Source of the DNA: Thermodesulfobacteriota bacterium
Lineage (GTDB): Bacteria > Desulfobacterota_D > UBA1144 > Nemesobacterales > UBA2774
Length of the DNA stretch: 64,000 nucleotides
Assembly (NCBI GenBank): GCA_035325995.1
Contig: DAOKYU010000004.1
Location: 124,001-188,000, forward strand
Reading direction: 5' to 3'
A program made the translations under genes and the position numbers. Positions 25,861 to 34,642 of the stretch are shown piece by piece. Each line of letters starts with the position of its first letter. Positions within the stretch are counted from its first letter, which is position 1. Below the pieces are notes generated by a model, which ran no database searches, had not been told where the DNA came from, and saw only the letters and a program-made list of their open reading frames with translations.

Positions 25861-26250
25861 ATGAAAACAAACAGGGCGGTTGTGGGGCTGGGTTCGAATA
25901 TCGATCCCGAAGAGAACATACGAAAAGCCATAGAGATCATACGCGGCGAGGTCAGACTGATAGAGGCCTCTTCCTTCGTCGAGACGGAGCCCGTCGGGTT
26001 AAAGGAGCAGCGGAGCTTCATAAACGGAGCGCTTCTTATAGAAACCTCGCTCGGCGCCTCCGAACTGAAAACGCGCCTCAGGGAAATGGAAGCCGCCCTG
26101 GGCAGGGTAAGGACCGGCGACAAGAACGGTCCGCGTACCATAGACCTCGACATACTCGTCTGGAACGGCGAGGTCGTCGACGACGACGTCTACGAGCGGG
26201 AGTTCCTCAGATCCTCTATAAGAGAGCTTATTCCCGGCTTTACCTTCTAG
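25861..26250 (+). CDS. folK: 6-hydroxymethyl-7,8-dihydropterin pyrophosphokinase
   Basis: HPPK transfers pyrophosphate from ATP to hydroxymethyl-dihydropterin. The 129-residue protein starts GLGSNIDPEENIRKA and carries the GPRTIDLDIL signature that binds Mg-ATP. It is shorter than E. coli FolK (about 160) but has the full core. The ATG at 25861 follows AAAGG; reading from 25795 would overlap folB. The last 11 bases overlap the convergent SnoaL-like gene. Confidence 0.92.
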   Translation: MKTNRAVVGLGSNIDPEENIRKAIEIIRGEVRLIEASSFVETEPVGLKEQRSFINGALLIETSLGASELKTRLREMEAALGRVRTGDKNGPRTIDLDILVWNGEVVDDDVYEREFLRSSIRELIPGFTF

Positions 26251-26788
26251 CGGACGCGTTTTTTATGAGACTGTTCGAAGGCAGCGAAGGATCGAGCACC
26301 TTCCGTGCCGTCTCCACCCCCGCGACAGGCAGGCTGCCCGAGTCGAGCAAGCCGACCTGGACGAGAACGGACGCCTGGTCCCAGTAAATGTGCTCGCTCG
26401 CGATCTTCCCGTCCTCGAATCCCACTATGACGACGAGAGGAATTTCCACCTTCTTTCCGGTTGGCGGTATCCCGGGGAGCATCCACGGCATATCGACCGT
26501 ATGTGTGAATTTAAAGATGAGCTCGTCGACGACGGCGTCGCTTCCGACCGTACACGAAACTATTTCGAGCTCCACGTCCGGCGGCTGGCACGGAATGAAC
26601 CACGTCGAGTAGAAGTCGATTACGTCTTCGGTCCCGGTCCCGCCCGTCATCACCGGGACGTGATTCACGTGCGGGTTACCGCTCATCGTTTCCATCGTGT
26701 CGTGGACGTTCTTGGTTGCGAACTCGCACGCCGTATGCATTCCCCACACTTCGACCATCTTTTCCTGTTCCGGAGTAAGCCTGCTCAT
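26240..26788 (-). CDS. SnoaL/NTF2-like protein
   Basis: About 182 residues with the size and pattern of a SnoaL-like (NTF2-fold) domain; I see no decisive catalytic motif. The ATG at 26788 is taken because an AGGG-rich site precedes it; upstream translation to 27025 runs antisense through the monooxygenase and looks non-genic. Such proteins act as small cyclases, isomerases or dehydratases, or bind ligands. The gene is 91 bases downstream of an FAD monooxygenase on the same strand, suggesting a shared oxidation pathway. Substrate unknown. Confidence 0.65.
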   Translation of the reverse strand: MSRLTPEQEKMVEVWGMHTACEFATKNVHDTMETMSGNPHVNHVPVMTGGTGTEDVIDFYSTWFIPCQPPDVELEIVSCTVGSDAVVDELIFKFTHTVDMPWMLPGIPPTGKKVEIPLVVIVGFEDGKIASEHIYWDQASVLVQVGLLDSGSLPVAGVETARKVLDPSLPSNSLIKNASARR

Positions 26789-26879
26789 CGTACCTGCCCT
26801 CCCCACCCCTTTCGGACTATTGCATATGCCATTATTGCATACTGCCGAACCCTTTTCAAGGGAGCGAACTGCAGGCGGA

Positions 26880-28529
26880 TCATCTGAAGATTCCGGCCAG
26901 GTATTCTTCGAGGTCGTCCCGGCTCGCGGGCTGGTTCCTGAACCCGACGTACCCGTCCGGACGGACGAGATAGAGCGAAGCCCGCGCCGCGCCGAAGTCC
27001 TTGTGCATGCGGAGGTCCCCGTCATTCCATACGGAGCTCATGTGCCTGAAATCCTCGGGTACGCCCCTCGGCCCCGCTATGACGTGCACGGCCATAACGC
27101 CCCCGTACTCCGCGGCGGCCGCGTCGTGGATTTTCCTCAGCTCGTCGAGCTCCATGTCCTCGGGGTCGCCCCCGGTGAAGAGTAAGAGGTTGTGGAGCCC
27201 GTTCCCGAGAAGCCCGTATAGCGTACCGCCGCCGTCCGGGCCCTTGAGGCTATAGTCCCTCACCCTCTCGCCCGCCGTGAGGTCGTCCCTGTAGCCGTGG
27301 TAGCCTTCCACGGTATCGGGCTGATACCATTTCTCGGATACTATGGGGCTCTCCTTGTAATGTATCTCTATCTGTGCAAGCGTCGCGAGGAGCCGGTCCT
27401 GTACGGCATTTATGCGTGACGCGACCCCTATGACCTTGTTCCTTATCGCCCCGAGTACCGGGTTGTGCACGCCGGCCATACGCGTCGCCTTGTCCGTCAG
27501 GCTGACGACCTCTTTCCCCACGGGGAGCCTCTCGGCCTGGTAACTGTCGAGTAGCGAGTACGCGCCCCGCCCTTCGAGAACGAGCGCCAGCTTCCACGCG
27601 AGGTTGTACGCGTCCTGTATACCTGTGTTCATGCCCTGCCCGCCCATCGGGCTGTGTATGTGCGCCGCATCGCCCGCGAGGAAAATCCTTCCCTCCGCGT
27701 ACCTGTCCACCATCCTGTGGTGGAGCTTGAAATAGGCGAGCCAGTTGGGGTCGGTCACGCTTTTATACTTTATCTCCCTCTCGGCCATCAGCCTCTTGAC
27801 GTCGTCGAGAGTGGGCTCCGGCATCTCTTCCGTTACCGGGGCGTCCTGCAATTCGAACATGAGCCTCCCCCTGTCTTTATAAAGCGGGAAGTAGGCCGTT
27901 ATCCCGTTCGGATGTATGAACGCCGAGAGGTGATGAAAAGGGTATTCCCAATCGAGATTGCAGTCGGCGAGGAGCCAGTAATTGGGATACGGAGCGCCCT
28001 TGAACTCGAACCCGAGTATGTGCCTGACAGAGCTGTGCGCCCCGTCGCAGCCGGAAACGTAAGAGCTCCGGATAGTCTCCTCCGAGCCGTCCGGGCGCCT
28101 TACGTGCGAGACGAGTGTCTCGCCGCCCCTGTCGATGTGTACGAGCTCCTTTTCCCTCTCCACCTTTGCCCCGTACGATTCCAGACGCTCGTTGAGAACC
28201 CTCTCGGTGTCGCTCTGGGCGAGTATGAGGAGGTAAGGATATTTGCTTTCTATCGAGCTGAACGAAAGGCTCGCCAGCGCCCGGCCCCGATCGTATATAT
28301 CGAAGCCGTTACATATGTTGCCCTCGTCGAGGACGGAATCGATGAGGCCCATGTTCTCGAAGACCTCCATCGTCCGGGCGTGGATGCCGAAGGCCTTCGA
28401 TTTGTCCGAAGGGGCCGCGGCCTTGTCTATTATCCTGAACGGAACGCCTCTACGGGCGAGCTCGCAGGCCATGGTGAGACCCGTCGGGCCCGCCCCGACA
28501 ATCAAAACCCCTGTACCGGTACCTGACAT
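26880..28529 (-). CDS. FAD-dependent aromatic-type monooxygenase (PheA/TfdB family)
   Basis: Class A flavoprotein hydroxylase, 549 residues. It has the FAD loop IVGAGPTGLTMACELARR, the DG motif in SGCDGAHSSVRHILG and the second FAD motif FLAGDAAHIHSPMGGQGMN. The last ~150 residues match the thioredoxin-like C-terminal domain of phenol hydroxylase-like members. Expected chemistry is NAD(P)H-dependent hydroxylation of an aromatic or polyketide substrate. GGAGG precedes the ATG at 28529. It pairs with the SnoaL-like gene downstream. Confidence 0.9.
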   Translation of the reverse strand: MSGTGTGVLIVGAGPTGLTMACELARRGVPFRIIDKAAAPSDKSKAFGIHARTMEVFENMGLIDSVLDEGNICNGFDIYDRGRALASLSFSSIESKYPYLLILAQSDTERVLNERLESYGAKVEREKELVHIDRGGETLVSHVRRPDGSEETIRSSYVSGCDGAHSSVRHILGFEFKGAPYPNYWLLADCNLDWEYPFHHLSAFIHPNGITAYFPLYKDRGRLMFELQDAPVTEEMPEPTLDDVKRLMAEREIKYKSVTDPNWLAYFKLHHRMVDRYAEGRIFLAGDAAHIHSPMGGQGMNTGIQDAYNLAWKLALVLEGRGAYSLLDSYQAERLPVGKEVVSLTDKATRMAGVHNPVLGAIRNKVIGVASRINAVQDRLLATLAQIEIHYKESPIVSEKWYQPDTVEGYHGYRDDLTAGERVRDYSLKGPDGGGTLYGLLGNGLHNLLLFTGGDPEDMELDELRKIHDAAAAEYGGVMAVHVIAGPRGVPEDFRHMSSVWNDGDLRMHKDFGAARASLYLVRPDGYVGFRNQPASRDDLEEYLAGIFR

Positions 28530-28678
28530 TCCAGCCTCCGTTGCCGGCGGGGTTGGAGCATGGACCGGAAGACCCCTTTTCGCGGCGCAGTGAAATTTAT
28601 TCCGGCGATTAAATTATACAAACCGCCGCCGCTCGGGCCAAATTTGACTTGGGATTCGATTTCATATATCAATTGCAT

Positions 28679-29446
28679 ATGGCTAAAAGTATGCTCATCG
28701 TATACGAGTCGGTAGACAGATTCGGCAGAATGAGCGAATACTGGAAGCGCTATATAAACTTCTACGAAGAGTACTGGGGCGGGCCTACATCGCCTTACGG
28801 CGTCTGGTTCGGAAACGAGTACAACGATTTCAGGGAAAGGCTTTCATGCGCCCTCCGGGTGCCGGACGAAGAGGTCCGGGACTGCCTCTTCATGAAATCG
28901 AAAGACGGCGGTTATCTCATATCCCCCCTCCGCTCGTTCAAGAACGCATACATGCTCGATTCGGACAATTGCATCCCGCCGCCCTGGTTTATCCTCTTCG
29001 ACGACAGTGAAAGGGAATTCTTCTACACGCACATGGGTTTCGGCAGGGTGCACTACGGGACCGCCCTCGGGAAAGGCCTCGGGAGAATCGACGAGGCAGA
29101 CCGCATCATAGAGGAGTCCTTCAAAAAATACGGCGGCGAAGAAAACGCACACTCCCTTTTCATGAAGCTGAAGAAGATTCAATCCGGGCTCTTCGAGTTA
29201 AGGACGTGGCTTTCGGAGTTCGACGAGGCGGGTTATCTGGTCCTCGATTACGGCGAGCTCTGCTCGTTCCTGAGCCCCTACACCTTAAACGGCGACCGGT
29301 CTTCCAAAGAAATATGGGACGTGCTCTCGAACCTCGAAAAGAACGACATGGAGCAGTGCCGTCTCGTGCTCGGCCTCTTCCTCCAGAAGTGGCAGACGAT
29401 CAAACAAAAAGTATCCGAAGACATAACCGCACGGGGCGCGCAGTAG
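28679..29446 (+). CDS. uncharacterised protein, no recognised family
   Basis: A soluble-looking protein of 255 residues from the ATG at 28679; a TTG at 28649 or ATG at 28691 are alternatives. I recognise no domain. It is rich in aromatic and acidic residues, has no signal peptide or membrane segment, and contains the stretches YINFYEEYWGGPTSPYGVWF and REFFYTHMGFGRVHYGTAL, with a helical C-terminal third. A TTGACT (28644-28649) and TATCAA box 17 bases on could drive an almost leaderless transcript. Codon use matches its neighbours, so the reading frame is believable. It lies 173 bases before the Ada-like gene. Confidence 0.6.
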   Translation: MAKSMLIVYESVDRFGRMSEYWKRYINFYEEYWGGPTSPYGVWFGNEYNDFRERLSCALRVPDEEVRDCLFMKSKDGGYLISPLRSFKNAYMLDSDNCIPPPWFILFDDSEREFFYTHMGFGRVHYGTALGKGLGRIDEADRIIEESFKKYGGEENAHSLFMKLKKIQSGLFELRTWLSEFDEAGYLVLDYGELCSFLSPYTLNGDRSSKEIWDVLSNLEKNDMEQCRLVLGLFLQKWQTIKQKVSEDITARGAQ

Positions 29447-29557
29447 ATTCCGCGCATCTAGGCACGCATTTCGAAGATTTGAAATTCTCTGCCAGCGACA
29501 ATCCGGAACCCCGCGGATTCTAATAATCCCCCGGGCATCAAAAAAGCAAGAAATGGA

Positions 29558-29586
29558 TTGTAATGAAAACGGCGGAATCATAATAT
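29558..29586 (+). promoter_or_regulatory. candidate promoter of the Ada-like gene
   Basis: TTGTAA (29558-29563), 17-base spacer, TAATAT (29581-29586); four of six matches in each box. Start would fall near 29593, ahead of the GAGGAGG ribosome site. Confidence 0.4.
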
Positions 29587-29619
29587 AGATACATCGCCCG
29601 GACCGAGGAGGTTTTAGCA

Positions 29620-30558
29620 TTGCGCAGCGATTTCGAGGGTCTATGGAAAGATTATCTCAGGATAGAACAGGCGATACTCTACCTCGAAAGGCATTTCCGT
29701 GAGCAGCCGACGCTCGGCGAAACCGCACGAAGCGTCAACCTGAGCGAGTACCACTTCCACCGGCTGTTCAAAAGATGGGCCGGGATAACGCCGAAGCAGT
29801 TCCTCCAGCTCCTTACGATCGAGTATGCGAAAAACATGCTCGACGAATCGCGGAGCCTTCTCGAAATAACGTACAACTCCGGGCTCTCCAGCACCAGCCG
29901 GCTCCATGACCTCTTCGTCACCATAGACGCCGTCACCCCAGGGGAATTCAGGAGGAAGGGCGCCGGGCTCACGATCCTCTACGGCGTACATCCGACGCCC
30001 TTCGGCAAATGCCTCCTCTCGGTGACGGAAAGGGGTATATGCGGACTCTCCTTCCTCACGGGCGAGAACCACGAAGAGGCCGTCAACGCCCTCAAAAAGG
30101 AGTGGGCCGGGGCCAGGTTCGTAGAGAACGCGAACGTCACGCGAACCTACATCGACACAATCTTCGTCCCCTCACTTCCGGACGAAAAACCACGGCTTAA
30201 TCTATACCTTAAGGGAACGAACTTTCAGATAAAGGTCTGGCAGGCGCTCCTCGGCATACCGCCCGAGCACGTCCTGTCCTACGACGACGTGGCCGAGTCG
30301 GTCAGCACGCCCGGCGGGCTCAGGACCGTGGGCGAAGCGGTGATGACCAACCCCGTCGCCTACGTCATCCCGTGCCACAGGGTAATTCACAGGATAGGCA
30401 TCGTCGGTCCGTATAAATGGGGGACGGCCAGGAAGAGGGCGATGCTCGGCTGGGAGGCCGCGCGGGGCGAGGCGGCCCACGACTCGATCGAGAGCCCGCT
30501 AATCCTTCCCGGCGGGCGCAGCCGGCCGACCGTCACCCGGGATCAAAATGAAAATTAA
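29620..30558 (+). CDS. AraC-type regulator fused to O6-alkylguanine-DNA alkyltransferase (Ada-like, no N-terminal Cys domain)
   Basis: DNA repair and regulatory fusion, 312 residues. Residues ~15-110 form an AraC helix-turn-helix pair (ARSVNLSEYHFHRLFKRW; FKRWAGITPKQFLQL). About 115-285 is the alkyltransferase: RTVGEAVMTNPVAYVIPCHRV with acceptor Cys252, then VGPYKWGTARKRAMLGWE. E. coli Ada has an extra N-terminal zinc domain with a phosphotriester-accepting cysteine; it is absent here. The start is TTG 29620 behind a perfect GAGGAGG. An SDR gene follows 18 bases after the stop, so it may be co-induced. Confidence 0.9.
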   Translation: MRSDFEGLWKDYLRIEQAILYLERHFREQPTLGETARSVNLSEYHFHRLFKRWAGITPKQFLQLLTIEYAKNMLDESRSLLEITYNSGLSSTSRLHDLFVTIDAVTPGEFRRKGAGLTILYGVHPTPFGKCLLSVTERGICGLSFLTGENHEEAVNALKKEWAGARFVENANVTRTYIDTIFVPSLPDEKPRLNLYLKGTNFQIKVWQALLGIPPEHVLSYDDVAESVSTPGGLRTVGEAVMTNPVAYVIPCHRVIHRIGIVGPYKWGTARKRAMLGWEAARGEAAHDSIESPLILPGGRSRPTVTRDQNEN

Positions 30559-30576
30559 AGAAGGAGGCTTTTCGAT

Positions 30577-31344
30577 ATGAAGCTGAAGGATAAAGTAGCG
30601 ATAATCACGGGCGGGAGCCTCGGGCTCGGAAAAGAGACTGCCCTTCTCTTTAACCGCGAGGGAGCGAAGGTCGTGATCACGGGCCGCACAGAAGACAGGC
30701 TGAAGGCCGCCGTCGAGGAAGCGAGGGCGCAGGGCGCGGGCGGGGAGATCGAATATTTCGTCGCCGACGTTTCGAGCGAAGATGACTGCCGGGGTACCGT
30801 CGATTACGTGATAAACAAGTACGGCAGGATAGACGTCCTCTTTAACAACGCGGGCGTCCTCTGGGTTTACAACACGCACGAAACCCCGCTCGAAATATGG
30901 GACAAGACGTTCGATATAAACGTGAGGGGCACATACCTCATGTCGAAGTTCACGATCCCCCACATGCTGAAGCAGGGCAAGGGATGCATCGTCAACAACT
31001 CCTCCATACTCGGGTCGAGGGCCGCGCCCGGCTGCGCCGCTTACGTGGCGACCAAGGGGGCCATTACGCAGCTCACGAGGGCGATGGCGGTGGAATACGC
31101 CCCCCACGGCATAAGGGTGAACGCCATATGCCCCGGGACGACTGTCACTCCGCTCGTCGAAGACCTGTTCGAGCAAACGGACGACCCATCGGGCGCCAGG
31201 AAGCTCTGGGAGTCGTACAACCCAATGGGGAGACTCGGAAGGCCGTCCGAGATAGCGCGCGGCGTGCTCTTCCTCTGCGACGACGAGGTCGAATTCATGA
31301 CCGGCAGCATGCTCAACATAGACGGGGGCTGGATAGCCCGGTAG
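30577..31344 (+). CDS. short-chain dehydrogenase/reductase
   Basis: Classical SDR of 255 residues with TGGSLGLG at the cofactor loop, FNNAGV, NNSSIL (catalytic Ser) and YVATKGA (Tyr and Lys). The 20-odd C-terminal residues SMLNIDGGW are typical of the 3-oxoacyl-ACP-reductase-like branch. GGAGG lies upstream of the ATG. Its position 18 bases after the Ada-like gene suggests co-transcription, but the substrate is unknown and the link to alkylation repair is only positional. Confidence 0.85.
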   Translation: MKLKDKVAIITGGSLGLGKETALLFNREGAKVVITGRTEDRLKAAVEEARAQGAGGEIEYFVADVSSEDDCRGTVDYVINKYGRIDVLFNNAGVLWVYNTHETPLEIWDKTFDINVRGTYLMSKFTIPHMLKQGKGCIVNNSSILGSRAAPGCAAYVATKGAITQLTRAMAVEYAPHGIRVNAICPGTTVTPLVEDLFEQTDDPSGARKLWESYNPMGRLGRPSEIARGVLFLCDDEVEFMTGSMLNIDGGWIAR

Positions 31345-31370
31345 GGACTTTAGACTGAAAATATGCGGGT

Positions 31371-31382
31371 GGGACGCGTCCC
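31371..31382. repeat. 12-base perfect palindrome between convergent genes
   Basis: GGGACGCGTCCC reads the same on both strands, flanked by GCGGG and CCCGC that could lengthen a hairpin. It lies between the SDR stop and the end of the opposing DUF3298 gene. No T-run follows, so a terminator role is uncertain. Confidence 0.35.
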
Positions 31383-31446
31383 GCTTCCCGCCCGATTCTG
31401 AAGACGCGGTTTATTGCCGCTCAGCCGGAGCGCTCCCGGAAGCGAA

Positions 31447-32517
31447 TCATTTTCCGGCGGACAAGCCGGCCATCTTCCCGAGCGGCCCTGCGGGGTCGAC
31501 AACTTCTTTCAAGGCAGGGTACGGGACCGTAACGAAATAAGAGCCCTCGGCGTAGGACCCCACGGCGTATGGGGCGAAGGCTATCGATACGCCCCTCGGC
31601 GAGATAGCGAATGCGCTCATATCGTCGGCGCCGAGCTCCTTTAACTGGCCGTCGACGACCCATCCGGCTTTCTGCTTCCTGAGGTCGTTTATGCAATAAT
31701 CTGAAAGAGCTTTCAGGTAATTCGAGTCCTGGAGAAAGAGGTCCGGGAGTTTTAAGAGATAGGGCTTTCCATCCTTGATCCAGTAGTTAGACGACATGTA
31801 CTCCGTGTTGCCGTGCGCGCCGCCCCCGTATACGTATATCTCACCCGAGAGGCTCACGACCTCGGGGGAGTAGTATTCGATGGCGTAGTTATATCTCTCC
31901 TGCCACTCGGCCCTCGGCTCCGATTCCTGCGACTTGAAGAATTCCTCGGCCTCTTTCATGAATTTCGCCTGCTCGGCGAGCGCGTTCTTTTCGAGCTCCT
32001 GCGAAATTTCCTGGAGCGGTTTCAACCCTGAAATGAAATCGGGATACATGTAGGACATTTCGTATTTACCGCCGGACTTCGTTTCGGACGTGATGTAGTA
32101 GGCGATCTTGTTGAGCTTGAACGGGATCTTGTCGCCGCCCCCCGCCTTCATCCACTTCCCTTCTATCGTCTTTGCGTAATTGGTCCCCTCGGATTCGAGC
32201 TTGCCGACGAAAGTCCCCGTCCTGTTGCCCTTCTCGTCCTGCTCGACGATCGTCATGATAGAGGTGTCTTTATCTATGCCGCCCGACAGGGAAAGCGGAG
32301 TCCCTATTTTGTCATACATGTAAGAACCCGTGACTCCGGAGGAATCCATTACGAGCTCCATCTGTATGCCTATACCGTCCCCCAGAATCCCGGTGTAGTA
32401 GTACCTCGATTCGGGACGGTCTTCATTTTCCTGGCCGGAGACGAGCTCCGGCATGACGACAGCCGAGAAAAAAAGCACCAGAGCTACGGCGCATTCGAAC
32501 CTCTTCCACGTCTTCAT
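31447..32517 (-). CDS. secreted DUF3298-domain protein
   Basis: Exported protein of 356 residues. An N-terminal signal peptide (hydrophobic core CAVALVLFFSAVVM) precedes a small beta-rich region at about 35-125. The C-terminal half contains YVYGGGAHGN and YWIKDGKPYLLKLPDLF, the pattern of DUF3298 domains seen in RsiV and PdaC-like envelope proteins. The function is unknown in this context; lysozyme-type sensing or glycan binding has been described for relatives. GGAGGGA precedes the ATG at 32517. Confidence 0.75.
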   Translation of the reverse strand: MKTWKRFECAVALVLFFSAVVMPELVSGQENEDRPESRYYYTGILGDGIGIQMELVMDSSGVTGSYMYDKIGTPLSLSGGIDKDTSIMTIVEQDEKGNRTGTFVGKLESEGTNYAKTIEGKWMKAGGGDKIPFKLNKIAYYITSETKSGGKYEMSYMYPDFISGLKPLQEISQELEKNALAEQAKFMKEAEEFFKSQESEPRAEWQERYNYAIEYYSPEVVSLSGEIYVYGGGAHGNTEYMSSNYWIKDGKPYLLKLPDLFLQDSNYLKALSDYCINDLRKQKAGWVVDGQLKELGADDMSAFAISPRGVSIAFAPYAVGSYAEGSYFVTVPYPALKEVVDPAGPLGKMAGLSAGK

Positions 32518-32857
32518 CGATCAACTCCCTCCGAATCTCCGAACTGGACCCTCGTTAAAATATAATACGAGATAACGGCCTGCGAAATATCATTCCGGCG
32601 ACGATTTCAGACCACCGTTTTTGCAATTTTTTGTCAAACCGGCGCCGCAAATTTTCCAATTTGGCCCGCTTTGCATCGAGCACGGAACGCCATACGACAA
32701 AATAATCCAGCATTTACAACACATTGCGATGCTGTCCAAAACGGCACGTAATTTGCAGCAATTTATTTTCGAAAGCACTTATTCCCCATCCTCTAAAGGG
32801 CGGATAACGAAGAGATTCGCGATCCGCCCTAAAATTCCCAAGGGGTAAGGACAGGCG
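32518..32857. other. 340-base intergenic stretch with one hairpin
   Basis: Comparatively A/T-rich, no convincing reading frame. A TATTAT/TATATT patch near 32558-32567 could be a promoter for the DUF3298 gene. The inverted repeat AGGGCGGAT (32797-32805) / ATCCGCCCT (32822-32830) has CGAA/TTCG inside its loop. On the minus strand it is followed by TTTAG, a weak terminator candidate for the inositol-phosphatase gene. Confidence 0.5.
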
Positions 32858-33628
32858 TCAGGCGAGGGCGAGAACCCCCATCATGTCCTTGTGTATCCCG
32901 GGGGCGCACGCGAGGATCTCCTTCACGTATATGCTATAGGGCTCTCCGTTAAATCTCGTGACGACGCCTCCCGCCTCCTCGACTATCAGAACCCCTGCGG
33001 CAGTGTCCCAGGGATTAAGACCGAGCTCCCAGAATCCGTCGAAACGTCCGCAGGCGAGGTAGCAGAGATCGAGTGCGGCCGAGCCGTCGCGCCTTACGGC
33101 GCGCGCCGACCGGATGAAGTTCGCAAAGTTCCTGAGGTTGTCTTCGACTATCTTCGGGTTCTCGTGAACGAAGCCCGTAACCAGGTGGCTCTCGTCGAGC
33201 CGCTCCGTCTTCGTTACGCGTATGGGGCTGCCGTTAAGGAACGCCCCCTTTCCGAGCTCTGCCGTGAACATCTCGTCCTTGACGGGGTCGTACACGAGCC
33301 CCGCCTTTAACTGCCCCTTTATTTCGAGCGCTATGGATACGGCGAAGAATGGATATGCGTGGGCGTAATTGGTGGTGCCGTCGAGCGGGTCTATGAGCCA
33401 GAGGTGATCGGAGCCGTTCGAATGCCGCCCGGACTCCTCGGCGAATATGTCGTGCGTATGGAACGTCTCTTTTATGCGGCTGACGATGAGGTCTTCGGAC
33501 AGCTTGTCTACCTCGGTGACGAGGTTATTCTTTCCCTTGTAATCTATGTCCCTCACTTTCCCCAGGTGTTCGATCAGGATTTCGCCGGCTTCCCTCGCCG
33601 CCTTTTCGGCAACTTCCAGGTATCTCAA
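32858..33628 (-). CDS. inositol monophosphatase family protein
   Basis: Mg-dependent sugar/inositol phosphatase fold, about 256 residues. The metal-site motifs are complete: EESG (first Glu), WLIDPLDGTTNYAH and NPWDTAAG. Bacterial relatives include SuhB and histidinol-phosphate or fructose-bisphosphate phosphatases; which one cannot be read. The start is taken at TTG 33628, which follows GGGAG and gives the family opening LEVAEKAAREAGEI; a GTG at 33691 would add 21 atypical residues. PspC lies upstream on the same strand. Confidence 0.9.
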   Translation of the reverse strand: MRYLEVAEKAAREAGEILIEHLGKVRDIDYKGKNNLVTEVDKLSEDLIVSRIKETFHTHDIFAEESGRHSNGSDHLWLIDPLDGTTNYAHAYPFFAVSIALEIKGQLKAGLVYDPVKDEMFTAELGKGAFLNGSPIRVTKTERLDESHLVTGFVHENPKIVEDNLRNFANFIRSARAVRRDGSAALDLCYLACGRFDGFWELGLNPWDTAAGVLIVEEAGGVVTRFNGEPYSIYVKEILACAPGIHKDMMGVLALA

Positions 33629-33773
33629 GTTAGGCTCCCGTAAAGTCCGGTTGTTATCGTATACACGTGCGTAGAGGGCTTTATTGTACACGATTTACAG
33701 ACAGCCGCGCGTATCGGCAAAAAGCGGGCCTGAATCAACCGGAAGAGGGGCGGCAAGCAGGCGTCCGGCAGCG

Positions 33774-33977
33774 CTATTCCGCCGGGGCCTCGGGAATGAT
33801 TATCCATCCGAGCACGTATACGAGAATCGCGGTTCCGACCGTAAACAAGCCGATAAGAGCCGCTATCAGCCTTATCAGCGTGGGATCGATGGAAAACATC
33901 TCCCCAAGCCCGCCGCAGATGCCCGCTATCATCCTGTCCTTTCTCGAACGATGGAGCTTTTTAATCTCTTCAGCCAT
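33774..33977 (-). CDS. PspC-domain membrane protein
   Basis: 67-residue PspC-like protein. The diagnostic core RKDRMIAGICGGLGEMFSIDPTLIRLI covers residues ~11-37 and is followed by one hydrophobic segment (ALIGLFTVGTAILVYVLGWI). PspC proteins act in phage-shock envelope stress; free-standing short copies are common and not well understood. The ATG at 33977 follows GGGGG; a longer reading to 34070 would extend into the divergent promoter region. Confidence 0.88.
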   Translation of the reverse strand: MAEEIKKLHRSRKDRMIAGICGGLGEMFSIDPTLIRLIAALIGLFTVGTAILVYVLGWIIIPEAPAE

Positions 33978-34197
33978 CTTGCACCCCCTGTAGAAAGATT
34001 CCAGATATGAGTATACATCAAGCCGGGGGCGGCCCGAGAGTTTTTTGAGGCTATCCGGGGACGGCTGCACAGGCCCGGGACGAGAGCTCGGGCTTTACGT
34101 GGTGAAAAATCTTCACTTTGCTATAATTATGAAACCTCACGCCGGGCCCGGGTGACGATATACGCGGCCCGGCGGAAACGACATACGGAGGAGACCA

Positions 34198-34626
34198 ATG
34201 AAAGATACTCTCAAGCCGGGACTTAAATTCGAATTCGACTTCAAGGTGCCCGAATCGAAGACCGTTCCCTACATCTATCCCGAATCCGAGGAGTTCCGGA
34301 TAATGCCCAAGGTGTTTTCGACGGGCTTTATGGTGGGGCTCATAGAATGGGCGTGCGTAAGATTCGTGAACGAGCACATCGACTGGCCGAGGGAGCAGTC
34401 GGTCGGGATCGACATCAGGCTGAGCCACCTGGCCGCGACGCCCCCCGGGCTCACGGTGAAGGTAAACGGGGAGCTCACGGGCGTCGAGGGCAGGAAGCTC
34501 TCGTTCGCCGTATCGGCCCACGACGGCATCGACCTCATAACCGAAGGGACCCACGAGAGGTTCGTAGTCAACGCCGAAAAATTCACGGCCAAGGCCGAGG
34601 AGAAGGCCAGGCAGGCCGGGGCCTGA
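34198..34626 (+). CDS. FlK-like hotdog thioesterase
   Basis: Hotdog-fold thioesterase of 142 residues resembling fluoroacetyl-CoA thioesterase FlK. The FlK catalytic residues line up almost number for number: Thr42 (FSTGFMVGLIE), Glu50 and His77 (RLSHLAA; His76 in FlK). The following SVGIDI and EGRKLSFAVSAHDG are also family-like. Most members are not fluoroacetate-specific, so the acyl-CoA substrate is open. GGAGG precedes the ATG. The next gene, 16 bases on, is a haloacid-dehalogenase-like enzyme. Confidence 0.82.
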   Translation: MKDTLKPGLKFEFDFKVPESKTVPYIYPESEEFRIMPKVFSTGFMVGLIEWACVRFVNEHIDWPREQSVGIDIRLSHLAATPPGLTVKVNGELTGVEGRKLSFAVSAHDGIDLITEGTHERFVVNAEKFTAKAEEKARQAGA

Positions 34627-34642
34627 CGGAGGGCCGCGTAGA

